Shown here: positions 23,752 to 34,648 of the stretch, one piece after another
Layout of the letters: every line of letters starts with the position of its first letter
Numbering within the stretch: the first letter of the stretch is position 1
Assembly (NCBI RefSeq): GCF_963576675.1
Contig: NC_088916.1
Coordinates: 50,407,001 to 50,471,000, forward strand
Direction: 5' to 3'
DNA from: Euphorbia lathyris
Taxonomy: Eukaryota; Streptophyta; Magnoliopsida; Malpighiales; Euphorbiaceae
Length of the DNA: 64,000 nt
Position numbers and translations under genes: made by a program
Notes under the pieces: generated by a model
The model's input: only the letters and a program-made list of their open reading frames with translations
What the model was told of the DNA's origin: nothing
The model's database searches: none

Positions 23752-25493
23752 ATGGCTGAGAACAGCACTCGTTTCCTTCCAGGAAATCAAACAACCCAGA
23801 TACTCCCTGAGGGATTATCTATTAGTCGGCCTCCTCTGTTCTTTGGATCTAATTATACATTTTGGAAGAACATGATGAAAAACTTCATTCAGGCAACAAA
23901 TATGAGTGCATGGCTAGCCATAGTCCAAGGCCATTTTGTTCCCTATGAAACCATTGACGGTGTAAAAACTGTCAAAAGCGAGGCTAACTGGTTAGAAGAT
24001 GACCTTAAAAAACTGCAAAATAATGCTTCGGCTATAAACATGCTTCACTGTGCTTTAGATGCTGCAGAATACAATAAGATTTCAGGTTGTGAATCGGCAC
24101 AAGAAATATGGAAGAAGCTGGAGGTGACCTATGAAGGAACCAGCAAGGTCAAAGAGTCCAAAGTGAATCAACATATGCGGCTGTACGAGCTGTTCGAGAT
24201 GAATGATAGTGAAGACATCTCTAAGATGAATGCAAGATTCACTAACATAATCAATGAGCTTAAAAGACTCGGCAAGAACTTCACTGAAGAAGAACAAGTG
24301 AAGAAGATTCTAAGAAGTCTCCCTAAAAGATGGCAAGCAAAGAAAACAGCTGTTGAAGAAGCTCAGGACCTGACCACATATAAATATGATGAACTCATTG
24401 GATCTCTGCTGACCCATGAGATTTCAATGAAGAACTTTGAAGTAAAAGAAAAGTCTGAAGACAAGAAGCAAAAATCCCTTGTCATGAAAGCTGACTCAAC
24501 TGATGCTGACTCATCAGATGATGAGGAAATGGCCATGTTCACCAGAAAGATGAAGAAGCTGTTTCGAAAGAATGACAAATACAGTAGAAGGTCATTCAAG
24601 AAAGGTGACAAGTACAAAGCCGAGTCTAGCGACATCAGACATAAGAAAGACAACTCAAAGCTCGTTACTTGCTTTGAATGCCATCAAGCTGGGCACATCA
24701 AATCAAGCTATCCTACTTTGAAGAAAGAAAAGAAGAGCAGTAGAAAGACAATGGTGGCAACTTGGAGCGATAGTGATGAGTCAACCTCGTCAGAAGCTGA
24801 TGCCACTGAGTCAGCAAACATCTGTTTCATGGCTGAAGAATCTGCTGACACCTGCCACTCTGAGCAAGCTGAGCTCTCCGGTGGGTCTGACCATGAGGAA
24901 CACTCAACCAAGGTAACATCTCTACCTTTACTCAGAAATGAAATGATAAATGCCCTGAGTGATCTCTATACACTTATCAAAAAGTGTAACAAGAAAATAA
25001 GAGCACTCAGCAGGCGATGTGATGAGATTGAAGAAGTCAAACTCAGTGACCTTCGACATCTCCTCCAGGACAATACCAAGCAAGATGAAAATCTAAAAAT
25101 CATGCATAGGTTTGTCTCTGAAGTCCAATCAGATTCTAAGAAGCTGAGAAAGGACATCACATCCATACAGAACCAGCTGAGTACATCGGCTAAGAAATGG
25201 TCCTATCCAAAGACTGAGTATTCGGGTACTAGTCAGCAAAGATGATACACTCAGCAGAACAGTCAGTGTGACTATAGTGGAAAGAAAGGACACGCTATAA
25301 AGGTGTGTTGGTATGCTCAGCACCATCGTGCTGACCAAAAATGGAAATACCCCCAAAGGGAAGTTTATTGTGACTTTTGTGGGAAAGATGGCCACACTAT
25401 AAATGTATGTCGTCACAAAATTAAGTATGATGCATCACCTGTTGACTCTAACAAATGAGGACCCAAAAAGACTTGGGTACCTAAAGATAACTA
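23752..25493 (+). pseudogene. Copia-B gag with three zinc-knuckle sites, broken
   Basis: The frame MAENSTRFLPGNQTTQILPE and onward is open for 497 codons to TGA at 25243-25245. It has the copia gag region (FFGSNYTFWKNMM, KRLGKNFTEEEQVKKILRSL), a long acidic and serine-rich linker, then past the stop two more CCHC sites. Knuckle 1 has lost its last Cys (CFECHQAGHIKSSY), knuckle 2 its second Cys (CDYSGKKGHAIKVC), and knuckle 3 is intact (CDFCGKDGHTINVC). A second TGA lies near 25456 at a former CGA. Three knuckles are more than the one or two usual in copia gag. Confidence 0.88.
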
Positions 25494-25499
25494 GTTACA

Positions 25500-26651
25500 T
25501 TGCAGGTGAGCCTGAGGTGTGCTGAGAAGTCAAAGCTATAGTACATTGACAGCGCATGCTCAAGGCATATGACTGGTGATGAAACTCAGTTCGTCACACT
25601 TGTGCATAAACGAGGAGGAAATGTAAGTTTTGGACACAACAAAAAGGGTAAGATAGTAGGGTCTGGCACTGTTGGTGGTAATCCTACTATTGAGCCAGTC
25701 TCCCTAGTCAGGGGTCTTAAATATAACCTACTGAGCGTAGCTCAGCTGTGTGATAGCGGTAGAAAGGTTGTATTTGATGCCACTGAGTGCAAAATACTCG
25801 AGGGAAAAACAAATGAGTTGATTTTAACTGGCCCTCGTGTTGACAACGTTTTCATGCTAAACTTAAAAAAGAAGTTTTCAAAGAATATATGCTTAGTGTC
25901 AAAGGAAGATAATTCCTGGCTATGGCACAGGAGACTTGGTCATGTAAGCATGGACCTCCTTGCCAAATTAGCAAGAAAGAAATTAGTTGAGGGATTGCCC
26001 AAACTCAGGTTTGAGAAGGATCAATTATGTAATGCTTGTCAGCAAGGTAAACAAACTAAAAAATCTTTTCAAAGTAAAAATATAGTCTTAACCTAGCGTC
26101 CATTAGAGTTACTACACTTGGATCTTTTCGGACCAGTCCAGCCGCTGAACTTGGGTGGTAAGAAATTTTTCCTGGTCATTGTAGATGACTTTTCTCGGTA
26201 CACTTGGGTCATCCTGCTGAGTAGCAAGGATGAAGCTTTTGAGATATTCTCAACATTGGTCAGAAAACTTGAAAATGATAAAGACCTAAAACTAGCTCAC
26301 ATCCGAAGTGATAATGGCGGAGAATTCAAAAATCAACAACTTGATGAATTCTGTGAAGTCATTGGCATTGACCACAATTTTTCTGCTCCTAGAACTCCTC
26401 AACAAAATAGGGTAGTTGAGAGGAAGAACAGAACCTTAGTTGAAATAGCTAGGACAATGCTGGGTGAGAATAGGCTTCCAAAGTATTTCTGGGGTGAAGC
26501 TGTCAACACAGCTTGCTATATACTCAATAGGGCTCTAGTTAGACCTATACTTAAGAAAACCCCCTATGAACTTTGGAAAGGACGAAAACCCAATATTGGA
26601 TATTTTTGTGCCTTTGATTGCAAATGTTTTATCCTAAATACTAAAGACAAC
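25500..26651 (+). pseudogene. Copia-B protease and integrase, broken and cut
   Basis: Protease site YIDSACSRHM at about 25540-25570 has DSA where DSG is usual; Copia-C has the same. Next come the GAG-pre-integrase HHCC domain (WLWHRRLGH, CNACQQGKQ), a TAG at 26094 at an AAG position, and the integrase core ([25 protein letters not shown]) in the same frame. The reading frame is lost at 26651, where foreign sequence begins. Integrase would insert element cDNA into the genome; this copy cannot. Confidence 0.88.
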
Positions 26652-26679
26652 CTTGCTATATACTCAATAGGGCTCTAGT
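26652..26679 (+). other. 28-bp templated patch at the Copia-B/Copia-C junction
   Basis: These 28 bases are an exact copy of 26512-26539 in the integrase gene 140 bp upstream (CTTGCTATATACTCAATAGG and onward). They sit exactly between broken Copia-B and the truncated Copia-C LTR, the signature of break repair with copied filler. Confidence 0.85.
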
Positions 26680-27010
26680 CAGCTTGACTTAATTGACGTT
26701 GCCTTTAAGATTTCCTTTGACGGGGCTGAGTTATGTTCTACTCAGCTTCTTCGGTCAGCTTCGTCTTCAAGCGTTTGTTTTGAAGAAGACTTTTCTTCTT
26801 TGATGCTGAGTCGTGTTCTACTCAGCTACTGTGGCTCATACTGATTTCGTTCTGTCTTACTTTTTATTCATGTTCTCATTTATTAATACTCAACATTGAA
26901 CAGACACATTAGTACAATTAAATCAAAACTCTTAAATTTAATTGTCTTAATCATGGGATTAACTTAAATAATTTTGTCAAATCAAAATCATGTGAAAAGG
27001 TGTTTCAACA
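26680..27010 (-). repeat. Copia-C 3' LTR, truncated
   Basis: Only the first 331 bp of the LTR remain. The end GGTGTTTCAACA (27010) matches the start of the LTR at 49604. Adjacent internal DNA AACTCCCCCATTTT (27011-27024) gives the minus-strand polypurine tract AAAATGGGGGAGTT. Confidence 0.9.
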
Positions 27011-27539
27011 AACTCCCCCATTTTGATGTTGGCAAAAGTATTTAATTTTGGAACTCAGCATTGAGGTTCCCCATGATTGTTTACCTTTATTCTTCTGAAG
27101 TTACTCCCCCGTAAGAGTTGCATCTATTGACTTAAATTAACTCTAAACCTTCTAAGATTTAATCGAGTGAAATTAAGACATGCCTTTACTGACTTAGTTC
27201 AATTCTAGACCTTCCAAGATCTAATTCAGATGAGCCTAAGGTCAGCTTTCAGAAGTAGGTCAATATTTGGAACATATAATTATTACTCTGTGTGAAATAT
27301 AGATATCAGAGTTTATGCTGAGTATTATTTACTTGTATATTTCTTATGTTCACAAGTTTTAATTTGTTGTTCAATGAATAGTTAAGTATGACAGATCAGC
27401 ATATAAGCACAACAAGTAAGCATCGCATATATAAGGGCAATTTGGATAAAAGATGCTTATAAATAATATTACTCAGCTTAATAAGAACATGCCCTACAAT
27501 ATAAGTTACAAGCAAAGACTATATGGACTATTGTTAGAA
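27011..27539 (-). other. Copia-C 3' untranslated region
   Basis: Between the env-like stop and the 3' LTR. It has two GGGGGAGT-type polypurine tracts on the minus strand (27011-27024 and 27103-27111). No open frame. Confidence 0.6.
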
Positions 27540-30500
27540 CTATTTCTTGGGTTTGTTTTGGGCAGTTCGTTGTTGCTGAGTGTGGGTGCTCGGGTTAGCA
27601 GACATTGAACCAAGCTTCTGCTGAGTTCCGATAGCTGGCTTAGATATCTCCCCCGTTTTCTGCTGAGTTCTAGCAGCTTGCTTTTCTTTCTCCCCCGTTT
27701 TGCCAGCATCATGAGATGGAGGAGAAGGAGCATAGAAAGTTCCCTGTTGAACAGCACGAGTCAGTTTCGAGGAATACAATTGCAGTTGACTCGTACTCTC
27801 TCTTAGACCTTGGAAGACCTGCATGCCATCGGCCATACTTGAAGCGGGGATTTTAATGTTGGCACTGAGCATACTTAGCAGATACTCTTGAGATTTCCCG
27901 ATCCAAGTAATTGATTTTGTCATCTGGGCATAGGATTGATGATACATCCTGAGCAGCGCAGTATCATATGTCTGACGCTGAGCATTTGTGTGCCGAACTT
28001 GCGCAAGTGTGGATTGCGTGCATTGTAGAATCTCAGTCTTGACCTGGTCAGTGTCCATTTCCTCTCTGCTCAAGTTGAGTAGGCGAATGGCTTCACCAAT
28101 CTGTTCGATGGAGCACTGAGAAGAGGAGGAGATAAGGTCACGAGCTCTAGTCAGCTGGGAGAAGTGTTGATTGACCTCAGCAGATGTTGCATATGTTGAG
28201 TTCACAGCTGATAAGGCATTGAGTTGACCTTGGATGGAGTTCATATGATTTACCATCATCAGTCGGAGTTCAGCCAGCTTCACTATGAACTCTTGCTTGG
28301 GCTGTTGAGATACAAAAGATGTCATGACACTCATCAAATCTTTGAGACCCTTGATTTCGGTCAGAAGTTGAGTGACAGAGGATATTTGGGTAGGCTCAGC
28401 AGGAACAGGCCCAACATCATCGGCGTGAGTTTGATGAATATCCTGAAGTAGAGCTTGAGCTGAGTCGATGATTTTTCTTCCAAACTCAGAAGCATTCAGA
28501 TAAGCATAGGAATCATCGATGTTTTGCTCAAGGGCCGGAATCTTGTCAGCACCGGATGGAGGAGGTGTTTGGTGCTGGGAAGTGGAGGTGCCAGCTTGGT
28601 CAGCAGCTGCACTGTATTCAGGTTAGCAGCAGGTGCTGACTGATTTTCTTTCTGCTTTGTAGGAGTAGGAAGCGGTGGATCAGCAGAGTTATTAACCTGC
28701 TCAGTGTCAGTCTGAAGTTGAGTAGATTTCGGAGGTTGAGGCAACTCAGAACTGTCTTGAGCAGGAGTTTCCTTTGCTAGCTCGTTTGGTTGAGCAGCAT
28801 GGACTTCGAGCACTTGCTCAGTGGAAGGATGAGCAGAGGTGTTGGTAGAAATTTGACCTTTAGGGACTGTTGGGTCGGCTTATTCCTCAGCTCGAGAAAC
28901 AGAGGCTTGTTTTTCCTTGATTTGGTCCGGAGTTGGCTTAGTGACGTTGGTGAAGAACTGGAACTGAAGTCCGGTCAAGTCTGTGATTGGATCTCTGAGC
29001 AGGGAGTCATCCAACAAATCAATGAGGTTGGGTTTTTGATCTTTGCGTTTGAAACGCTTGTCTGTACTGACCTTATTGGTTTGAGGTGAGGGATCAATAG
29101 CAATAGAGTCAAGGGACTTGGAAGAAGAATTAAGTCCACAGTCAGCATCAAGGCCTTCCACAACCTTGTCCTTCACTGGTGACTCAGCGGGATTCTCAGC
29201 TTGCTCAGCATCAACTGGTTTACTTTGCTCAGCATGACCTATTACATCAGCTTGAGGTTGACCCTGAGTGTAGCCTTGTTCTTCCTCCTGACCAGAAGGA
29301 GTCATTTCCAGATCAATTTCTTGACTCCGTACGAAGTGTGATTCCTTTGTAATCACGAAGTCATGTGCGTCAGCTTCAATCGGCTTCAACCCAGAGGTTT
29401 TCTTCCTCTTCAGGGGCTGATCAGATGTCTCCTCACTTTCTTCCTCAGGCTCAACTTGCCTTTTCTGTTTCTCCGCTGACTTAGGTTCCCCTTGAGCTTG
29501 CTCAGCAGCAACTTTCTTTGCACTAGAGATTATCCGAAGCTTCCTTGGAGCTGTGTTAATGTCTTTTGCAGATTGGTTAGCTTTTCGCTTTTTGTCCTGC
29601 CTAGTGCGGTCAGTGGGTTCTTTGTTACCCATCACTTTCTTCCCTTTCTTGGTCAGCTCAGCCTGTACATCTTCAACCATATTATCCCCTTCCATATCGT
29701 CCTCTGCGGGATCTTCTTTAACCATAGTCCCCTTTCCTTTCTTAGGCTTAATGGGTTGGTTGTAGGCTAAGCCGAACAGTACTGCTGTGGTGATTTCCGT
29801 ACCCAAAATCTCAATTTCCTCTACCATGCTGACCTTGTGATCCTACAGTATCTTTGTGATGAGAGAACCCATCCTGAGTGTCCCGGTACTGCGTTGGAAG
29901 GCACCGATGAGAAATACGGGCATGTTGAGCGGCTTATAGTTCAGCATGTGCCAGATGAAGCACTGCTCAAAGTTCGAAGCTGATGAGGAGGAGTTGACCT
30001 TGGGGAATAGGAAATTGGTCAGGATATAGTGGGCCATTTTCTGAGGCTGACCCGTGTAGGTACTGGCTATTTCTCCTTTGTGGTTCTTTGGTTTACAAAA
30101 CTCAACAGGGTAATCAACGCGCAAGTAATCATTTATGGATCTGAGTTCTGATCCGTTTGCCGTCAGTTTTAACAGTTTAGCGAGGTAGGACGGAGTGATG
30201 GTGATGTTCTTGTTTTTGACCTTGGTGACTAGGTGGTCAACATCATCTTCGGCAACCCTTAGATTTGCATAAAATTCTCTTACCAACTGTGGGTAAGTGG
30301 TACCAGGGAGAGAGAAGAGGTCGGTCCAGCCATTTTTGGAGATCCACTCGGAAAAAGGTTTCTCAGCTTCTACGAATCCTTTGGAGAACCAACGGGAAAG
30401 GAAGACTTTAAATTTTTTTTACGCTTTTGTAGACTGGGAGGAATACCTTCTCCTTAGGCTGCTTGTTCTTTTTCTCCTTCTTCTTTCTTGACGGAGTTGC

Positions 30501-30678
30501 TTGGTCAGCTTGGGGTTTTTTTGCTAGGAGTGCTGACCTGGGATTAGTCACGCTGACCTTGTTCTTGAGACTCAGTGGAAGTCTCTTCGTAGTACTGCTT
30601 AGCAGGAGACGGAGGGTTTAGGTCGGAGCGATTGTCGTCGTAATCGGCACCGGAGATGTTCTGAGAATCGTTAGACAT
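27540..30678 (-). pseudogene. Copia-C env-like (third) gene, frameshifted
   Basis: Starts at ATG 30678 (MSNDSQNISGADYDDN). After a stop and shifts near 30555-30410 it continues with SRWFSKGFVEAEKPFSEWIS, then 30286-29843 with HYILTNFLFPKV and FEQCFIWHMLNYKPLNMPV, resembling the putative plant transposon protein domain found in many env-like ORFs. 29827-28880 is a long lysine- and glutamate-rich region with AEQAxG-type repeats, then 28813-28496 and 28337-27540 (a glutamine-rich, probably helical C-terminus). I see no convincing signal peptide or membrane span, so envelope function is doubtful. At least four lesions. The position after pol matches SIRE1 env-like genes. Confidence 0.75.
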
Positions 30679-30786
30679 GGTGTTCTTGAGGATTCTTGAG
30701 AGAGTTTAGAGGATTTGGGATTTGAGAGAGAGAAATCGAATGCCAAATATTTCAAGTGTAAAGAGAATTTAGTGGGAAATCATCCA

Positions 30787-30796
30787 CTATTTATAG
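30787..30796 (-). promoter_or_regulatory. Internal TATA box before Copia-C env-like gene
   Basis: Minus strand CTATAAATAG followed by TGGA, 109 bp upstream of the env-like ATG (30678). A pyrimidine-rich stretch (TTCTCTCTCTCAAATCCC and onward) between them resembles a plant 5' leader. The same box and flanks occur at 51316-51325 in Copia-B. An ACGT bZIP-type site (CTTACGTCAT, near 32548) lies farther upstream, beyond the solo LTR. Confidence 0.6.
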
Positions 30797-30848
30797 TCGT
30801 TTTGAATTGATCCGATAGGTCGGAATGGTGGTTTCACCTCGAGTTGAT

Positions 30849-32478
30849 TGATAGCTCCCATTTATATAGTGTTTTTAGGATTAATTTAGATTGTTTTTAT
30901 TAGCTTCTAGTTAAGTTTTTGTATTAATTTGTTAGTTTTTAGTTAAATTTAGTATTTTCCTTTATTTATGGCATTTTCGGTGTTTTCAAGGATTTTCAGG
31001 GACCTTTCGTGCATTTCCGAACCAGACCCAAGCCTATTGGAGCATTTCCGGATCATTCAGGGACCATCAGAGCACTTTTGGGATTCGTTAGGGACCATTA
31101 GAGCACTTTTCGGAAGCCCATGGACCTAAACAGATAAAAGCCGGAGCCACAGTTCCTCAAATAGGACCTGTCTCGGCGAGACATCACCTGTCTCGTCGAG
31201 ACATGACCTCGTCTCGTCGAGACAGGCCTTGTCTCGACGAGACGAGGCGGGGGAAGGCGCGCATGCGCCTTCCCTTTTGCTGAAATTCGCGGATCAGGGC
31301 CCTAAAAGCCCATTTAATACTTTGTAAATGCCATTTTTTTACCCCTGAAGCATTAGGGTTTCCTTCCTAACTCTATAAATAGGGAGCTAAACCTAATCTT
31401 TCTGGGGGGGATTAGCCATTTAATAAATTAGAGAGCCGCTAGGGTTTTCTCTCCTCCACAATGTAGAATTTTATTTTTAGTTTAGCTTTTCCTGCTTTCT
31501 AGATTAGGTTTATTTTTAGTTTTTATATTTCTTTCAAGAACAATTGATGGGAGAAGCTCCAGATCTTCTATTTTTGTAATCAGAATCGACAAGCGGGTTT
31601 TGGATTTCTATCTCTCCCTCTTATCTTTTCCTTTTATATTTAATTGAAGCTTTTTCCATTATTCCTATTTTCCTATTGCTATGATTAATTTGTCTATGAA
31701 TTAATCCCCATCCAATTTGGGATGGGGATGAAATTGATTATATGAATATGTATGATTAGGGATCTATGACCTTTGATTGATCAGTTTATGCATGCTTAAT
31801 GCCTAGATATTGTTAGGAACAGGATTTATGCTAGAATGAACATTGATAATGATCAACTAGCCTGTTTATGTATATAATGTGCTTAATGCCTGTGACCCTG
31901 ACATTAAATAAGATTATAGATAGATGAGAACCTGACCACGGAATCGTCTATACCGAACTTGTGTAAATCTGACTTCGCTAGAGACCACTAAGAATAAGGC
32001 TTTATGGCTGGGCTACGGCTTTAGCCTTAGTTGTCAATAAACCTAATGCTTTGCATGACCTAGGGTATGTGCCTAATCAAGCCGTCACCCGAATGCATGT
32101 GAATAGGTTAGACAAATCCCGTACAAATTTGTCTTTCACTTAGGACAATTACCTTCAATCATTGGTAAAACACAAATCTGAACTCCCTAAACCCATACCT
32201 AGGATTTAATCAAAGGAATCCTCAACCTATATTGTGCCATCCGTCAATTCACCTTCTACCCTGTCAATTGTTCACTTTATTTTGTTATGTTTAATTCAAT
32301 TAGTTAGTTATTAAAAACCCAAATCTTTATCCAACCCTCTAAACAATTAGATCATTCTAGGTAGCTTTACTAGTTATAACGAATAGTCTTTGTGGTTCGA
32401 TCTCGTGCTTAGCACAATATTACTTGTTGCGATAGGATACACTTGTCTTATTAAATGCTATATACTTTACGAGCATCA
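30849..32478 (+). repeat. Solo LTR of the LARD-1 family
   Basis: TGATAGCTCCC...ACGAGCATCA, 1630 bp, flanked by TTGAT on both sides (30844-30848, 32479-32483). It was left after LTR-LTR recombination removed the body. It is more diverged than the LARD-1 LTRs. TATA CTATAAATAG at 31373-31382. Inserted 53 bp upstream of the internal env promoter of Copia-C. Confidence 0.93.
31169..31244 (+). promoter_or_regulatory. Solo LTR palindrome array, four units
   Basis: TGTCTCGGCGAGACA (31169-31183), TGTCTCGTCGAGACA (31189-31203), CGTCTCGTCGAGACA (31210-31224) and TGTCTCGACGAGACG (31230-31244). Spacing is 20, 21 and 20 bp. The central base varies while the arms are conserved. Confidence 0.8.
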
Positions 32479-32483
32479 TTGAT

Positions 32484-32836
32484 CAATCGACCGTTATCTC
32501 TGGCATTTATGACACATTCGGCGCATGTGTTTTCTATTTATTACGCTTACGTCATCCTAGGTGGCTACTTAATATGCGTGCTAGCATTTATTGTGCAAGT
32601 GGCTTTACTCGGTATCTAGAATACTAAACGTTTGAAGTACTGAGTGCTCAGTTTTGCTTATAATGAATTTTTAGCATGCTTAGTGACTCAGCTCATAGTA
32701 ATCACTCAATATATATGTCCACTCAGCATAAGGTGATTTTATATTGTTCATATTAGCTCAGCATACTATAGTTACTCATTAAGCAATAATCACTCGGCAT
32801 ATTATAATCACTAAACATTCATTTAGCGTAGAAAAT
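32484..32836 (-). repeat. Copia-C pol-env spacer with CTGAG minisatellite
   Basis: 32640-32830 is a run of degenerate units of about 18-20 bp, on the minus strand roughly GTGATTATAATATGCTGAGT. A matching run lies between pol and env in Copia-B (50930-51075). No open frame. Confidence 0.7.
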
Positions 32837-33228
32837 TTATTGAAGAGGATTAGACATACTGATAGCTTCCCTTAGTATGTTAAACTGCTCACGAGCCAAA
32901 GGCTTCATAAAGATATCCGCAAGCTGTTCATCTATTGGAACATAGGTCAGCTTGATCTCACCCTTGAGTACATGGTCTCTAATGAAGTGATGCCTGATGC
33001 TGACATGCTTCATCCTGCTGTGTTGGATTGAATTTTTGGATAAGTCAATGGCACTTTTGTTGTCGCATTTGACTTTGATTGTTTTTGTTTGCACTCCATA
33101 ATCCTCTAGCTGTTGCTTAATCCATAGGACTTATGCCACACAGCTTCCAGCAGCAATGTACTCAGCTTCAGTTGTTGACAGGGCCACTGATAATTGCTTC
33201 TTACTGAACCAAGACACTAGGCAGCTTC
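32837..33228 (-). pseudogene. Copia-C RNase H end (after LARD-2 interruption)
   Basis: Continues the frame broken at 43616: SWFSKKQLSVALSTTEAEYI, then a stop in place of the residue after GSCVA, then 33094-32837 with KCDNKSAIDLSKNSIQHSRM, HFIRDHVLKGEI and LADIFMKPLA, the conserved copia RNase H tail. Ends TAA at 32837. Confidence 0.85.
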
Positions 33229-34648
33229 TGATGCGGTTTCTGCGAAACCTCACTAAGGGATAAGTGTACCCCGTCGTTATCAAGTAATAAATTTCTGGTT
33301 TAAGTCCAGGTTATCGTCCACAGGATTTATTTCTGCAAGTATCAAGCTACTCGGTCTCGGATGTTATCTAGGCTTAGGGGGTTTTGAGTTTGGTTTGTTT
33401 AATTAATCTACTCCTAGGTTGAATTATACTAATCCTAGCTAAGTTATCTAATTCTAACTAAATTATCTAAGTTATTCTACGCCTAACTAAGTTACTCTAC
33501 CCCTAATTGATCTTTCATTAATGAAACTATTCGAAGGAACATGGTATGAACGATAATAATAAAGATAGATTATCAAGTCTATTGAATAGAAACCTAATCT
33601 GAGTCACTTGTATTCAAGGCGATTAACCCTACTTACCCTCCTGAGGTTCCTAGCGCGTGATTCCCCAAGGCCGAAACTAGGTCTAAGGCTCAGTAAATTG
33701 GCGCTTAATCAACTAAGAGGTCGTCAATCTCCTAGGCTCTGACTAGGTCAGATTCAGCTCGCAATATGTGCCTACTAGATTTTGGGGCTTTTGAATGAGT
33801 TAAACCAATTGAATAAAGCGTAAGACAGAGATTAGACAAATAATCATAGAACAAAACAAGAGCTAAATTATTATTAAAGGCGAAGATAATTGTCACAAGA
33901 TACAATAAGTCAAGTTCGACAACTGTATCAAAGAGTACAAACAAGGAAAGATAAAAGGAGATACAAAAATCCCTTTCAGGGAACCTGTTTACTCTGCAGC
34001 CGACGACTTAATCTTAAGGACGGACCTTGGTAATTCCTCGGTACAAAGCTTTGAAGGAGCTTCAATGGAGGTTGAGGAAGATGGAGAGGAATTACAAGGG
34101 GAAAGCTAAAATAATTTACAAAAACGAAAGATAGATAATTACAATGGAAAAATCCTATTTATAGACGCGTCTAACAGGGCTGCTCGCCGAGCAGGGAAGG
34201 CTGCTCGGCGAGCAGAAATGGCCCGTGGGGCCCTGCTCGCCGAGCGTTTTCGCCCGAAGCGTGCTCGATTCAAGCTTGATGAGTTCTATGCCCTTTTTCG
34301 TCCGAACTTACACCTGCACACGCATAAAAACTCCGAAAAACATTAGTCCAAAAGCCAAATTGATCCGTCAATCGCTTATTTTGAGCAAACGCTTCGTTTG
34401 GTGCGACTTTTGACGGACCAATTAGCTTCAAAAGATAACGGAATTCTAATATGCATGCTATTTCGGCCGTATTTGCCTAAATTGATCACAAAACGGGCTT
34501 AAACGACGAAAAGTAAATAGAACGTTTCCAATTCCTAACTAACTCACACAAAAGCATTTAAATGCGAGAACTGCTCGCTTATTAACCAAATAACTCTAAA
34601 ACCCGTCCTAAAACCGTACCCAAAGATAGGGGTTTTTGACCCCTATCA
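33229..34648 (-). repeat. LARD-2 LTR A (3' LTR of the array)
   Basis: Minus strand TGATAGGGGTCAAAAACCCC...GCATCA, 1420 bp. It lacks about 200 bp of U3 present in B and C and keeps three palindromes (34180-34246). TATA CTATAAATAG on the minus strand at 34164-34155. The polypurine tract AAGTGCGAGGAGGTT lies at 34663-34649. Confidence 0.92.

Larger units (their letters stand above)
17022..26679 (+). mobile_element. Copia-B part 1, Sirevirus-like copia element
   Basis: Comprises the 5' LTR (split by LARD-1), primer binding site, gag, protease and integrase. It stops inside the integrase C-terminal region at 26651, where a patched junction meets Copia-C. The same element resumes in RT at 49605. 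A gag with several zinc knuckles and an env-like gene after pol fit the Sirevirus/Maximus lineage (SIRE1 type). Roughly 650 bp between integrase and RT, present in Copia-C, are missing at the left junction. Confidence 0.85.

Noticed and set aside
28790..29089. Plus-strand frames opposite the Copia-C env-like gene (also 29492-29770)
   Set aside because: Antisense to a readable, compositionally typical env-like frame; no independent support.
31169..31244. Regularly spaced palindromes considered as a CRISPR-like array
   Set aside because: Plant nuclear LTR context, spacers of about 5 bp, no cas genes; they are U3 repeats.
33732..33944. A 70-residue hydrophobic minus frame kept in all LARD-2 LTRs
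   Set aside because: Kept because the LTRs are nearly identical; the diverged copy at 52226-52426 has a different start, and there is no further support.
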